In this document: positions 44,599-53,081 of the stretch, one piece after another
Layout: each line of letters begins with the position of its first letter
Position numbering within the stretch: position 1 is the first letter of the stretch
Source of the DNA: Streptomyces natalensis ATCC 27448
GTDB lineage: Bacteria; Actinomycetota; Actinomycetes; Streptomycetales; Streptomycetaceae
Assembly: GCF_000935125.1 (NCBI RefSeq)
Contig: NZ_JRKI01000003.1
Coordinates: 310,001 to 374,000 of the forward strand
Length of the DNA: 64,000 nucleotides
Direction of reading: 5' to 3'
Made by a program: the position numbers and the translations under genes
Notes under the pieces: generated by a model
The model's input: the letters and a program-made list of their open reading frames with translations, nothing else
What the model was told of the DNA's origin: nothing
The model's database searches: none

Positions 44599-46311
44599 CT
44601 ATGCCGGCCGCCTCACCTCCACCGTGCGGAAGCGGTTGGCCACGAAAGCGCCGTCGCACAGCGCCGCATTGGCCGCCGGATTGCCGCCCGAGCCGTGGAA
44701 ATCGGAGAACGCCGCCGTCTGGTTCACATACACACCCCCGGTGAGGTTGAGCGAGAGCTGGGCGCACTCCTCCAGGCAGGCGTCCTCGACCAGCCGCTCC
44801 ATCTCAGGGTCGGTGGTGTACGCGCCGACCGTCATGGCGCCCTTGTCCCGTACGGTGCGCCGCAGCAGCTCCACCGCATCGGCCGTCGAGTCGACCGCCA
44901 CCGCGAAGGAGACCGGGCCGAAGCACTCCGACAGATAGGCCGCCTCGGTGTCCGGCTTGGCGCCGTCCAGCTTGACGATCACCGGCGTACGGACCGTGGC
45001 CCCTGGGAATTCGGGGTTGGCCACCTCACGGGAGGCCAGCGCCACCTCGCCCAGCCCGGAGGCCGCCTCGATGCGCTCCTTGACCTGCGGATTGACGATC
45101 GCGCCCAGCAGGGCGTTGGCCCGTGCGTCGTCGCCCAGCAGCCCGCCGACCGCACCCGCGAGATCGCTGACGACCTCGTCGTACGTCTTCGGTCCGGCGT
45201 CCGTGGCGATGCCGTCGCGCGGGATCAGCAGATTCTGCGGGGTGGTGCACATCTGGCCGCTGTAGAGCGACAGCGAGAAGGCCAGGTTGGAGAGCATGCC
45301 CTTGTAGTCGTCGGTGGAGTCGATGACGACGGTGTTGACGCCGGCCTTCTCGGTGAAGACCTGCGCCTGGCGGGCGTGCGTTTCCAGCCAGTCGCCGAAG
45401 GCCGTGGAGCCGGTGTAGTCGATGATCCGCACCTCGGGGCGCACCGCCAGCGTCTTGGCCAGGCCCTCGCCCGGCTTGTCGACGGCCAGGCAGACCAGGT
45501 CGGCGGGGAAGCCGGCCTCGGCGAGCACCTCGCGCGCCACCTGGACGGTCAGCGCCAGCGGCAGTACGGCCCGCGGATGCGGCTTGACCAGCACCGGGTT
45601 GCCGGTGGCCAGCGAGGCGAACAGGCCCGGATAGCCGTTCCAGGTGGGGAAGGTGTTGCAGCCGATCACCAGGGCGACGCCGCGCGGGACCGCCGTGAAG
45701 GACTTGCTCAGCTCCAGCGGGTCGCGCTTGCCCTGCGGCTTGGACCAGGGCGCCTGCTGCGGGGTGCGGACCTGCTCGGCGTAGGCATACGCCACCGCCT
45801 CCAGGCCGCGGTCCTGGGCATGCGGACCGCCCGCCTGGAACGCCATCATGAAGGCCTGTCCGCTGGTGTGCATGACGGCCTGGGCGAACTCGTGGGTGCG
45901 CGCGCTGATCCGGGCGAGGATCTCCAGACACACCGCCGCCCGCACCTCGGGGCCCGCGTCCCGCCAGGAGGGGAGCGCGGCGCGCATGGCCGGCAGCAGG
46001 ACCTCCACGTCCGGGTGCGGATAGGTGATGCCCAGTTCCGGCCCGTAGGGCGAGACTTCCTCGCCCGCCCAGTCGTCCGTGCCGGGCTGGTCCAGGGCGA
46101 AACGGTGACCGCGCAGCGCCTCGAAGGCGGCCAGGCCGTCGGGCGCGGCACTCTCGCCGTACGCCTTGGGGTGCTCGGGGTGCGGGGACCAGTAGGCGCG
46201 GGTACGGATCGCCTCGAGCGCCTTGTCGAGGGTGGGGCGGTGCTTGTCGAGCAACTGCGCCGGAGTCAGATGCGCCGGGGACGGTTGCGCTGCGGTCACT
46301 TCGGTGGCCAT
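44599..46311 (-). CDS. paaN: Phenylacetic acid degradation protein PaaN (aldehyde dehydrogenase type)
   Basis: 570 residues from ATG 46311. It belongs to the aldehyde dehydrogenase superfamily: VIGCNTFPTWNGYPGLFASLATGNPVLVKPHP, IDYTGSTAFGDWLE, EKAGVNTVVIDST and the catalytic Cys in YSGQMCTTPQNLL. This form lacks the C-terminal MaoC hydratase domain of E. coli PaaZ, so ring cleavage needs a separate hydratase not seen here. It oxidises the ring-opened semialdehyde. It diverges from paaH across 188 bp that contain the shared palindrome. Confidence 0.95.
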   Translation of the reverse strand: MATEVTAAQPSPAHLTPAQLLDKHRPTLDKALEAIRTRAYWSPHPEHPKAYGESAAPDGLAAFEALRGHRFALDQPGTDDWAGEEVSPYGPELGITYPHPDVEVLLPAMRAALPSWRDAGPEVRAAVCLEILARISARTHEFAQAVMHTSGQAFMMAFQAGGPHAQDRGLEAVAYAYAEQVRTPQQAPWSKPQGKRDPLELSKSFTAVPRGVALVIGCNTFPTWNGYPGLFASLATGNPVLVKPHPRAVLPLALTVQVAREVLAEAGFPADLVCLAVDKPGEGLAKTLAVRPEVRIIDYTGSTAFGDWLETHARQAQVFTEKAGVNTVVIDSTDDYKGMLSNLAFSLSLYSGQMCTTPQNLLIPRDGIATDAGPKTYDEVVSDLAGAVGGLLGDDARANALLGAIVNPQVKERIEAASGLGEVALASREVANPEFPGATVRTPVIVKLDGAKPDTEAAYLSECFGPVSFAVAVDSTADAVELLRRTVRDKGAMTVGAYTTDPEMERLVEDACLEECAQLSLNLTGGVYVNQTAAFSDFHGSGGNPAANAALCDGAFVANRFRTVEVRRPA

Positions 46312-46427
46312 CGATGACCAACTCCTCGTCGTGCCGGGCCGAGAGCGGATGACGCGGTGAGTCCCAGGCCAAGGCCGGTGAGATCCGGCCGGGGACTGGG
46401 AGCGGATGTACCAACGGAGTTAGAGTA

Positions 46428-46445
46428 ACCGAACGATCGGTCGGG
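46428..46445. promoter_or_regulatory. Probable PaaR operator between paaN and paaH
   Basis: ACCGAACGATCGGTCGGG (arms ACCGA and TCGGT around ACGA). It is placed to control both divergent genes, and the tetR gene downstream of paaH. Confidence 0.75.
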
Positions 46446-46499
46446 GCAAGAGGGCTCCGTACGCCTGTGGAAAACCCGGGTCGGGGAGGATCAGTCGCC

Positions 46500-48020
46500 A
46501 TGACGGCAATCGGGACCGGCAGCACCGTGGCAGTGGTGGGCACCGGCACCATGGGACAGGGAATTGCGCAGGTGGCGCTGGTCGCCGGGCACCGCGTGCG
46601 GCTCTACGACGCGGCTTCGGGCCGGGCCGGGCGGGCCGCCGAGGCCATCGGGCAGCGGCTGGACCGGCTCGTCGAAAAAGGCCGGATCACGTCGCAGGAA
46701 CGGGACGCCGCCCGCGGCCGCCTCTCCCCCGCCGCCTCGCTCGCCGAACTCGCCGACGCCTCCCTGGTCATCGAGGCGATCCTGGAGCAACTCACCGCCA
46801 AACAGGAGCTGTTCGCCGCCCTGGAGGAGGTCGTCGCGGCCGGCTGCCTGCTGGCCACCAACACCTCGTCCCTCTCGGTGACCGCCGTCGCGGGCCCGCT
46901 GCGCCACCCCGGCCGCCTTGTGGGCCTGCACTTCTTCAACCCCGCCCCGCTGCTCCCCCTGGTCGAGGTCATCAGCGGCTTCGCCACCGACGAGACCGCC
47001 GCCACCACCGCGTACGACACCGCCGCCGCCTGGGGCAAGACCCCGGTGCGCTGCACCGACACCCCCGGGTTCATCGTCAACCGGATCGCCCGCCCCTTCT
47101 ACGCCGAGGCGCTGCGCGCCTACGAGGAGCAGGCCGCCGACCCCGCCACCCTCGACGCCCTCCTGCGCGACGGCAGCGGCTTCAAGATGGGCCCGTTCGA
47201 GCTGACCGACCTCATCGGCCAGGACGTGAACGAGGCGGTCACCCACTCCGTTTGGCAGTCCTTCTTCCAGGACCCGAAGTTCACGCCCTCTCTGGCGCAG
47301 CGGCGCCTGGTGGAGGCCGGACTGCACGGCCGCAAGTCCGGGCGGGGCTGGTTCGACCACCGCGAGGGGGCGAAGCGTCCGGAGCCGCAGACCGTCCCGC
47401 CGCGCCCCGCCCCGGAAACGGTGGCCCTGCACGGGGAGCTGCCCCGTCCCGCCGCGGCGCTGACCGAGCTGATCGAGGAGGCGGGCATCAAGATCACCCG
47501 CGAGCCCGCCCCCGGGGAGTCCGCGGGATTCCTGCGGCTGCCCGGTGGCGCCCGCCTCGCGCTGACCGACGGCACTCCGGCGACGAGCGCGCGGCAGGGC
47601 GACTGCATCCGGTTCGACCTCTCGCTGGACTACCGGGCAGCGACCCGGATCGCGCTGGCCGCTCCGCAGCCCGCCTCCGAGGCGGACCTGGCGGAGGCGG
47701 CCGGGCTCTTCCAGGCGCTCGGCAAACAGGTCAGCGTCATCCAGGACGTACCGGGGATGCTCGTCGCCCGTACGGTCGCCATGATCGTGGACTTCGCCGT
47801 GGACGCGGCGGCCCGCAAGGTGGCGACCCCTGGGGACATCGACACCGCGATGCGGCTGGGCGTCAATTACCCCGGTGGCCCGCTGGAATGGGCCGAGCGG
47901 CTGGGCGCCCGGTGGGTGTGGGATCTCCTCGATGCGATGCACCGCCACCATGGCGGCGCCCGCTACGCACCGTCGTGGGCCCTTGGGCGCCGCGCGGACC
48001 TCCAGGAACGGGTGGTCTAA
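46500..48020 (+). CDS. paaH: 3-hydroxyacyl-CoA dehydrogenase PaaH
   Basis: 506 residues from ATG 46500, after CGGGGAGGA. An N-terminal Rossmann domain (VAVVGTGTMGQGIAQVALVAGHRVRLYD) is followed by 3HCDH catalytic and C-terminal domains. The pieces GLHFFNPAPLLPLVEVISG and VRCTDTPGFIVNRIARPFYAEA are diagnostic, and there is a second C-terminal 3HCDH repeat (GVNYPGGPLEWAERLGARWVWDLLD). It oxidises the 3-hydroxyadipyl-CoA intermediate. The tetR regulator starts 3 bp after its stop, so both belong to one operon. Confidence 0.95.
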   Translation: MTAIGTGSTVAVVGTGTMGQGIAQVALVAGHRVRLYDAASGRAGRAAEAIGQRLDRLVEKGRITSQERDAARGRLSPAASLAELADASLVIEAILEQLTAKQELFAALEEVVAAGCLLATNTSSLSVTAVAGPLRHPGRLVGLHFFNPAPLLPLVEVISGFATDETAATTAYDTAAAWGKTPVRCTDTPGFIVNRIARPFYAEALRAYEEQAADPATLDALLRDGSGFKMGPFELTDLIGQDVNEAVTHSVWQSFFQDPKFTPSLAQRRLVEAGLHGRKSGRGWFDHREGAKRPEPQTVPPRPAPETVALHGELPRPAAALTELIEEAGIKITREPAPGESAGFLRLPGGARLALTDGTPATSARQGDCIRFDLSLDYRAATRIALAAPQPASEADLAEAAGLFQALGKQVSVIQDVPGMLVARTVAMIVDFAVDAAARKVATPGDIDTAMRLGVNYPGGPLEWAERLGARWVWDLLDAMHRHHGGARYAPSWALGRRADLQERVV

Positions 48021-48022
48021 TC

Positions 48023-48613
48023 ATGACCATGGCCAAGCGCGACACCTATACGCCCGATTCGCTGCTCGCGGTCGCCGTCGAGGTGTTCATCGAGCGCGGA
48101 TACGACGGCACGTCCATGGAGCATCTGTCCAAGGCGGCCGGCATCTCCAAGTCCTCGATCTACCACCACGTGCGCAGCAAGGAAGAGCTGCTTCACCGGG
48201 CGATAAGCCGCGCCCTGGACGGACTGTTCGGCGTCCTGGGGGAGCCGGGCGCGCTCGAGGGCCGGGCGATCGAACGGCTGGAGTACGTCACCCGGCGCGA
48301 GGCCGAGGTGCTGATGGACGAACTGCCCTATGTGACGCTGCTGTTGCGGGTGCGGGGCAATACGGACACCGAGCGCTGGGCCATGGAGCGCCGCCGGGAG
48401 TTCGACCACCAGGTCGCCGATCTGCTCAAGCAGGCGGCCGCCGACGGCGATCTGCGCGACGATGTCGACGTCCGGCTGGCCACCCGGCTGCTCTTCGGCA
48501 TGATCAACTCGATCGTCGAGTGGTACCGGCCGGGACGCGGCGGCGCGGCGAGCCGGGACGAGGTGGCCGAGGCCGTGGTGCGGACGGCGTTCGCGGGGCT
48601 GCGCAACGGCTGA
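48023..48613 (+). CDS. TetR family regulator, probable PaaR
   Basis: 196 residues from ATG 48023; ATG 48029 is an alternative. An N-terminal TetR helix-turn-helix (DSLLAVAVEVFIERGYDGTSMEHLSKAAGISKSSIYHHVRSKEELLHRAI) is followed by a C-terminal ligand-binding helical domain. Position directly after paaH, inside a phenylacetate cluster, suggests it is the pathway repressor with phenylacetyl-CoA as inducer, like actinobacterial PaaR. The three copies of an ACCGA-N4-TCGGT palindrome in front of the paa and 2-oxoacid dehydrogenase genes are its probable targets. This is inferred from context, not proven. Confidence 0.85.
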   Translation: MTMAKRDTYTPDSLLAVAVEVFIERGYDGTSMEHLSKAAGISKSSIYHHVRSKEELLHRAISRALDGLFGVLGEPGALEGRAIERLEYVTRREAEVLMDELPYVTLLLRVRGNTDTERWAMERRREFDHQVADLLKQAAADGDLRDDVDVRLATRLLFGMINSIVEWYRPGRGGAASRDEVAEAVVRTAFAGLRNG

Positions 48614-48634
48614 GGGGCGGCCCGGGGCCCGCCC

Positions 48635-49177
48635 TCATTCCTCCTCCTGCCCCAGCTCCGTCTCCTCGAAGACCAGCAGCGTGCGGGTGCTGAGCACCTC
48701 CGGGATCGACTGGATACGGGTGAGGACGAGCTCCCGCAGCTCCCGGTTGTCCTTGGTGTGCACGAGCAGCAGGACGTCGAAATCGCCACTGACCAGCGCG
48801 ATGTGGGACGCCCCGGGAAGCGCCGTGAGCTGGCTGCGCACGGTCCGCCAGGAGTTCTGCACTATCTTCAGCGTGATATACGCCGAGGCGCCCTGACCTG
48901 CGCGTTCTTGGTCTATGAGGGCGCTGAAGCCGCGTATGACGCCGTCGTCGATCAGCCGGTTGATCCGGGCGTAGGCGTTGGCGCGTGAGACGTGGACGCG
49001 CTCGGCGACGGAGCGTATCGAGGCGCGGCCGTCGTTTTGCAGCATGCGCAGGATCGCGCGGTCGACGGTGTCCAGCGGGCGCGCGGGCGCCGGCGGCGGG
49101 GCGGACGCCGACGAGGGCGCGGAGGCCGGCGACGGTGGTGGCGCGGAGCCCGGATTGGCCATCTGTTCGTCCCGCAT
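48635..49177 (-). CDS. Lrp/AsnC family transcriptional regulator
   Basis: 180 residues from ATG 49177, after GGGGAGGCGGG. A Pro/Ala/Ser-rich N-terminus (~33 residues) precedes the Lrp helix-turn-helix (DTVDRAILRMLQNDGRASIRSVAERVHVSRANAYARINRLIDDGVIRGF), followed by a C-terminal RAM effector domain (ASAYITLKIV, SGDFDVLLLVHTKDNRELRELV). It diverges from the 2-oxoacid dehydrogenase operon, so a BkdR-like role, sensing branched-chain amino acids or their oxo acids, is the natural guess. Confidence 0.92.
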   Translation of the reverse strand: MRDEQMANPGSAPPPSPASAPSSASAPPPAPARPLDTVDRAILRMLQNDGRASIRSVAERVHVSRANAYARINRLIDDGVIRGFSALIDQERAGQGASAYITLKIVQNSWRTVRSQLTALPGASHIALVSGDFDVLLLVHTKDNRELRELVLTRIQSIPEVLSTRTLLVFEETELGQEEE

Positions 49178-49222
49178 ATGGTCCCGCCTCCCCTTCGTGG
49201 ACGTCCTGCATTCATCTCAGGC

Positions 49223-49244
49223 TGTGGAGAACCGTTTGTCCACA
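49223..49244. promoter_or_regulatory. DnaA boxes in the Lrp-bkd promoter region
   Basis: TTGTCCACA (49236-49244, exact consensus) and TGTGGAGAA (49223-49231, one mismatch to a reversed box), facing each other with 4 bp between. They sit in the 224-bp divergent promoter region. Confidence 0.5.
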
Positions 49245-49278
49245 GGCTGAATACGCCTGTAGCCAAAATGCATCATCG

Positions 49279-49296
49279 ACCGAACAATCGGTAGGG
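49279..49296. promoter_or_regulatory. Diverged PaaR-like operator upstream of the 2-oxoacid dehydrogenase operon
   Basis: ACCGAACAATCGGTAGGG matches the paaN-paaH site at 16 of 18 bases and keeps both ACCGA and TCGGT arms. It lies 106 bp before the E1-alpha start. Confidence 0.6.
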
Positions 49297-49401
49297 AAGG
49301 GCTTACCCGCCCCGACCAGCTCCATCCTGCCCATGAGTCGCCAGCCACCACCCTTACCCAGGCGCCTCGCGCCGCCCCTTCGATCCGAGGAGGTGCTCGT
49401 C

Positions 49402-50562
49402 ATGACGGTCCTTGAGCAGCCCGGCAGCAGCAGGCACACGAGCGCGCTGCCCGGCCCGCCGCCCGACTGGCGGCCGCGCGTCGATCCCGCACCTCTCCTG
49501 CCCGACGCGGAGCCGTACCGTCTGCTGGGGACGGACGCCGCCCGCGGGCTCGATGCGGCCCTGCTCAAGCGGCTCTACGCCGAGCTGGTGCGCGGCCGCC
49601 GCTACAACACCCAGGCAACGGCCCTGACCCGGCAGGGCCGGCTGGCGGTCTATCCGTCCTCCACCGGACAGGAGGCCTGCCAGGTGGCCGCCGCGCTGGC
49701 CCTGGAGGACCGCGACTGGCTCTTTCCCAGCTACCGCGACACCCTCGCCGCCGTCGCCCGAGGGCTGGACCCCGTCCAGGCGCTGACCCTGCTGCGCGGC
49801 GACTGGCACACCGGATACGACCCGCACGAGCACCGCATCGCCCCCCTGTGCACCCCGCTCGCCACCCAGCTCCCCCATGCCGTGGGCCTGGCGCACGCCG
49901 CCCGCCTCAAGGGCGACGACGTGGTGGCGCTGGCCCTGGTGGGCGACGGCGGCACGAGCGAGGGCGACTTCCACGAGGCGCTGAATTTCGCCGCGGTCTG
50001 GCAGGCCCCCGTCGTCTTCCTCGTCCAGAACAACGGCTTTGCGATCTCCGTACCGCTCGCCAAGCAGTCCGCCGCCCCCTCCCTGGCCCACAAGGCGGTC
50101 GGTTACGGCATGCCCGGCCGTCTGGTCGACGGCAATGACGCCCCCGCACTGCACGAGGTCCTCACCGAAGCCGTACGGCGCGCCCGCCGGGGCGGCGGCC
50201 CCACCTTGGTCGAGGCCGTCACCTACCGCATCGAGGCCCACACCAACGCCGATGACGCCACCCGCTACCGCACCGACGCCGAGGTCGAGACCTGGCGGGC
50301 GCACGACCCGATAGCCCTGATGGAGCGTGAGCTGACCGCCCGCGGGCTGCTCACCGACGAGTTCGCCGCCGCCACCCGGGACGGCGCCGAGCACCTGGCG
50401 GCGGATCTGCGCGAGCGCATGAACCAGGACCCGGTGCTCGACCCGATGGACCTGTTCACCCACGTCTACGCCGAGAAGACCAGCCAACTGCGCGACCAGG
50501 CCGCCCAGTTGCGCGCCGAGCTCGACGCCGAGCAGATGCCCGCCCAGGAGGCCAGACCATGA
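49402..50562 (+). CDS. 2-oxoacid dehydrogenase E1 alpha subunit (branched-chain type)
   Basis: 386 residues from ATG 49402, after GAGGAGGTG. It binds thiamine diphosphate through GDGGTSEGDFHEALNFAAVWQAPVVFLVQNN. The R-Y-N-T-Q and YPSSTGQEACQVAAALAL segments and EAHTNADDATRYRTD are typical of branched-chain 2-oxoacid dehydrogenase E1-alpha (BkdA type), which decarboxylates oxo acids of Val, Leu and Ile. This supplies acyl-CoA starters for branched fatty acids and polyketides. The beta subunit overlaps by 4 bp. Pyruvate dehydrogenase is the alternative reading. Confidence 0.92.
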   Translation: MTVLEQPGSSRHTSALPGPPPDWRPRVDPAPLLPDAEPYRLLGTDAARGLDAALLKRLYAELVRGRRYNTQATALTRQGRLAVYPSSTGQEACQVAAALALEDRDWLFPSYRDTLAAVARGLDPVQALTLLRGDWHTGYDPHEHRIAPLCTPLATQLPHAVGLAHAARLKGDDVVALALVGDGGTSEGDFHEALNFAAVWQAPVVFLVQNNGFAISVPLAKQSAAPSLAHKAVGYGMPGRLVDGNDAPALHEVLTEAVRRARRGGGPTLVEAVTYRIEAHTNADDATRYRTDAEVETWRAHDPIALMERELTARGLLTDEFAAATRDGAEHLAADLRERMNQDPVLDPMDLFTHVYAEKTSQLRDQAAQLRAELDAEQMPAQEARP

Positions 50563-51593
50563 CGACCACCGCCGCGGCGTCCGCCCGCAAGCCCGCCACC
50601 ATGGCGCAGGCGCTGACCCGAGCCCTGCACGACGCCATGGCCGAGGACCCCGCGGTGCATCTGATGGGCGAGGACGTCGGCACCCTGGGCGGCGTCTTCC
50701 GGATCACCGACGGCCTGGCCAAGGAGTTCGGCGAGGACCGTTGCAGCGACACCGCGCTCGCCGAGGCCGGCATCCTCGGCACGGCCGTCGGCATGGCCAT
50801 GTACGGTCTGCGCCCGGTCGTGGAGATGCAGTTCGACGCCTTCGCCTACCCGGCGTTCGAGCAGCTGATCAGCCATGTCTCCCGGATGCGCAACCGCACC
50901 CGGGGCGCCCTGCCGATGCCGCTGACCATCCGTATCCCCTACGGCGGCGGTATCGGCGGCGTCGAGCACCACAGCGACTCCTCCGAGGCCTACTACCTGG
51001 CCACGCCCGGCCTCCAGATCGTCACCCCGGCCACCGTGGCGGACGCCTACGGACTGCTGCGCGCCGCCATCGCCTCCGACGACCCGGTCGTCTTCCTGGA
51101 GCCCAAGCGGTTGTACTGGTCCAAGGACGACTGGTCGCCCGACGCCCCTGCCCAGGTCGCGCCGATAGGCCGCGCCGAGATCCGCCGCCGCGGCACGACG
51201 GCCACCCTGATCACCTACGGCCCGTCGCTGCCCGTCTGCCTGGAGGCCGCCGAGGCAGCCCGCGCCGAGGGCTGGGACCTGGAGGTCCTCGATCTGCGCT
51301 CCCTGATGCCGTTCGACGACGAGACGGTGTGCGCCTCGGTACGGCGGACCGGCCGCGCCGTGGTCGTCCACGAGTCGGCCGGATTCGGCGGCCCCGGCGG
51401 GGAGATCGCCGCCCGGATCACCGAGCGCTGCTTCCACCACCTGGAGGCGCCGGTGCTGCGGGTTGCCGGATTCGACATCCCGTATCCGCCGCCCATGCTG
51501 GAACGGCACCATCTGCCCGGTGTGGACCGGATCCTGGACACCGTCGCCCGCCTCCAGTGGGAGTCGGACTGGACCGAGGGACGTGGTGAGTGA
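50559..51593 (+). CDS. 2-oxoacid dehydrogenase E1 beta subunit
   Basis: 344 residues, overlapping E1-alpha by ATGA. Transketolase-like pyrimidine-binding and C-terminal domains are visible: MAQALTRALHDAMAEDPAVHLMGEDVGTLGGVFRIT, RCSDTALAEAGILGTAVGMAMYGLRPVVEMQF, and the RIPYGGGIGGVEHHSDSSEAYYLATPGLQIVTPAT stretch typical of E1-beta. It forms the alpha2beta2 E1 with the upstream product and passes the acyl group to E2. Confidence 0.94.
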   Translation: MTTTAAASARKPATMAQALTRALHDAMAEDPAVHLMGEDVGTLGGVFRITDGLAKEFGEDRCSDTALAEAGILGTAVGMAMYGLRPVVEMQFDAFAYPAFEQLISHVSRMRNRTRGALPMPLTIRIPYGGGIGGVEHHSDSSEAYYLATPGLQIVTPATVADAYGLLRAAIASDDPVVFLEPKRLYWSKDDWSPDAPAQVAPIGRAEIRRRGTTATLITYGPSLPVCLEAAEAARAEGWDLEVLDLRSLMPFDDETVCASVRRTGRAVVVHESAGFGGPGGEIAARITERCFHHLEAPVLRVAGFDIPYPPPMLERHHLPGVDRILDTVARLQWESDWTEGRGE

Positions 51594-52975
51594 TGGCCGT
51601 GGTCCGCGAATTCACCCTCCCCGACCTGGGAGAGGGCCTGACCGAGGCGACGATCGTGCAGTGGCTGGTCGAGGTCGGCCAGGTGGTGGCCGTCGACCAG
51701 CCGGTGGTGGAGGTGGAGACGGCCAAGGCGATGGTGGAGGTGCCTTGCCCGTACGGCGGCGTGGTCACCGCCCGCTTCGGCGAGGAAGGAGCCGAGGTCC
51801 CGGTGGGCGCGCCGCTGGTGACCGTGGCGGTGGGAGCCGTACCGGACGATCTGGCCGGGGGCGGGGCGGCGGATGACGGCACGGCTCCTGGCACCCGGGA
51901 TGCGGAGGAGCCCGCGGGCTCGGGCAATGTGCTGGTCGGTTACGGGACGAGCGCGGCCGCGGCACGACGCCGGCGGATACGGCCCGGAGGCATGGGCCGC
52001 GCCGCGGCCGGGGTGAGCCGAGCCGAGGCCGTCCCGGCTCCGCCCGAGCCGGCCGTCCCGGCCCCCGCGGTCGGCGACAGCCGTACGGTTCCCGTCATCT
52101 CACCGCTGGTGCGCCGGACGGCGCGCGAAAACGGCCTGGACCTGCGGAAGGTGACCGGATCCGGGCGGGACGGGCTGATTCTGCGCTCGGACGTGGAGCG
52201 GGCGATCCGGGAGCGGGGGACGGCCGCCGCGGCGGCCTCCGTGGCGGGTGCGGTGGGGGCCGCACCCGCCACCGGGGCCGCGCCGCAGGCCGAGCGCATC
52301 CCGCTGAAGGGGATGCGGGGCGCCGCCGCCGAGAAGTTCAGCCGCAGCCGCCAGGAGATCCCCGACGCCACCTGCTGGGTGGACGCGGACGCCACCGAAC
52401 TCCTCGCCGCCCGCAGGGCGATGAACGTGCCCGGCGCCCCCAAGGTGTCCCTGCTCGCGCTGCTCGCCAAGATCACCACGGCCGCGCTCGCACGGTTCCC
52501 CGAGCTCAACGCCACCGTCGACCCCCAGGCCCGGGAGATCGTCCGGCTGCCCGCCGTCCACCTGGGCTTCGCCGCCCAGACCGACCGTGGCCTGGTCGTC
52601 CCGGTGGTGCGCGATGCCCACGCCCGTACGGTCGAGGAGCTGTCCGCGGAGATCGCCCGGCTCACCGAGACCGCCCGCGCCGGCCGGCTCTCCCCGGCCG
52701 AGCTGTCCCATGGCACCTTCACCCTGAACAACTACGGCGTCTTCGGCGTCGACGGCTCCACGCCGATCATCAACCACCCCGAGGCCGGCATGCTCGGCGT
52801 CGGCCGAATAGCCGCCAAACCCTGGGTCCACGAGGGCGAGTTGGCCGTCCGGCAGGTCGTCCAGCTGTCATTCACCTTCGATCACCGGGTGTGCGACGGC
52901 GCCACGGCCGGCGGCTTCCTGCGCTTTGTCGCCGACTGCGTGGAGCGGCCCGCGCTGCTGCTGCGCACGCGCTGA
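51590..52975 (+). CDS. 2-oxoacid dehydrogenase E2 (dihydrolipoyl acyltransferase)
   Basis: 461 residues from GTG 51590 (GTGA with the E1-beta stop); ATG 51593 is equally possible. A lipoyl domain (FTLPDLGEGLTEATIV, lipoylated Lys46 in VETAKAMVEV) is followed by a linker, a subunit-binding domain (SPLVRRTARENGLDLRKVTGSGRDGLILRSDVERA) and the catalytic acyltransferase domain ending with FDHRVCDGATAG (His-x3-Asp-Gly). It has one lipoyl domain, as is usual for branched-chain E2. E3 (lipoamide dehydrogenase) is not in the window and is presumably shared. Confidence 0.94.
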   Translation: MMAVVREFTLPDLGEGLTEATIVQWLVEVGQVVAVDQPVVEVETAKAMVEVPCPYGGVVTARFGEEGAEVPVGAPLVTVAVGAVPDDLAGGGAADDGTAPGTRDAEEPAGSGNVLVGYGTSAAAARRRRIRPGGMGRAAAGVSRAEAVPAPPEPAVPAPAVGDSRTVPVISPLVRRTARENGLDLRKVTGSGRDGLILRSDVERAIRERGTAAAAASVAGAVGAAPATGAAPQAERIPLKGMRGAAAEKFSRSRQEIPDATCWVDADATELLAARRAMNVPGAPKVSLLALLAKITTAALARFPELNATVDPQAREIVRLPAVHLGFAAQTDRGLVVPVVRDAHARTVEELSAEIARLTETARAGRLSPAELSHGTFTLNNYGVFGVDGSTPIINHPEAGMLGVGRIAAKPWVHEGELAVRQVVQLSFTFDHRVCDGATAGGFLRFVADCVERPALLLRTR

Positions 52976-53081
52976 GCGAGCGCGGCGCGGCGGGCTCGTA
53001 GGACCGGCCCTGTGACGGCCGCGACACCTTTGACGCCTGAGACCCCTGTGTTAACCCCGCGCCCCTGGCGATACTCATGGG

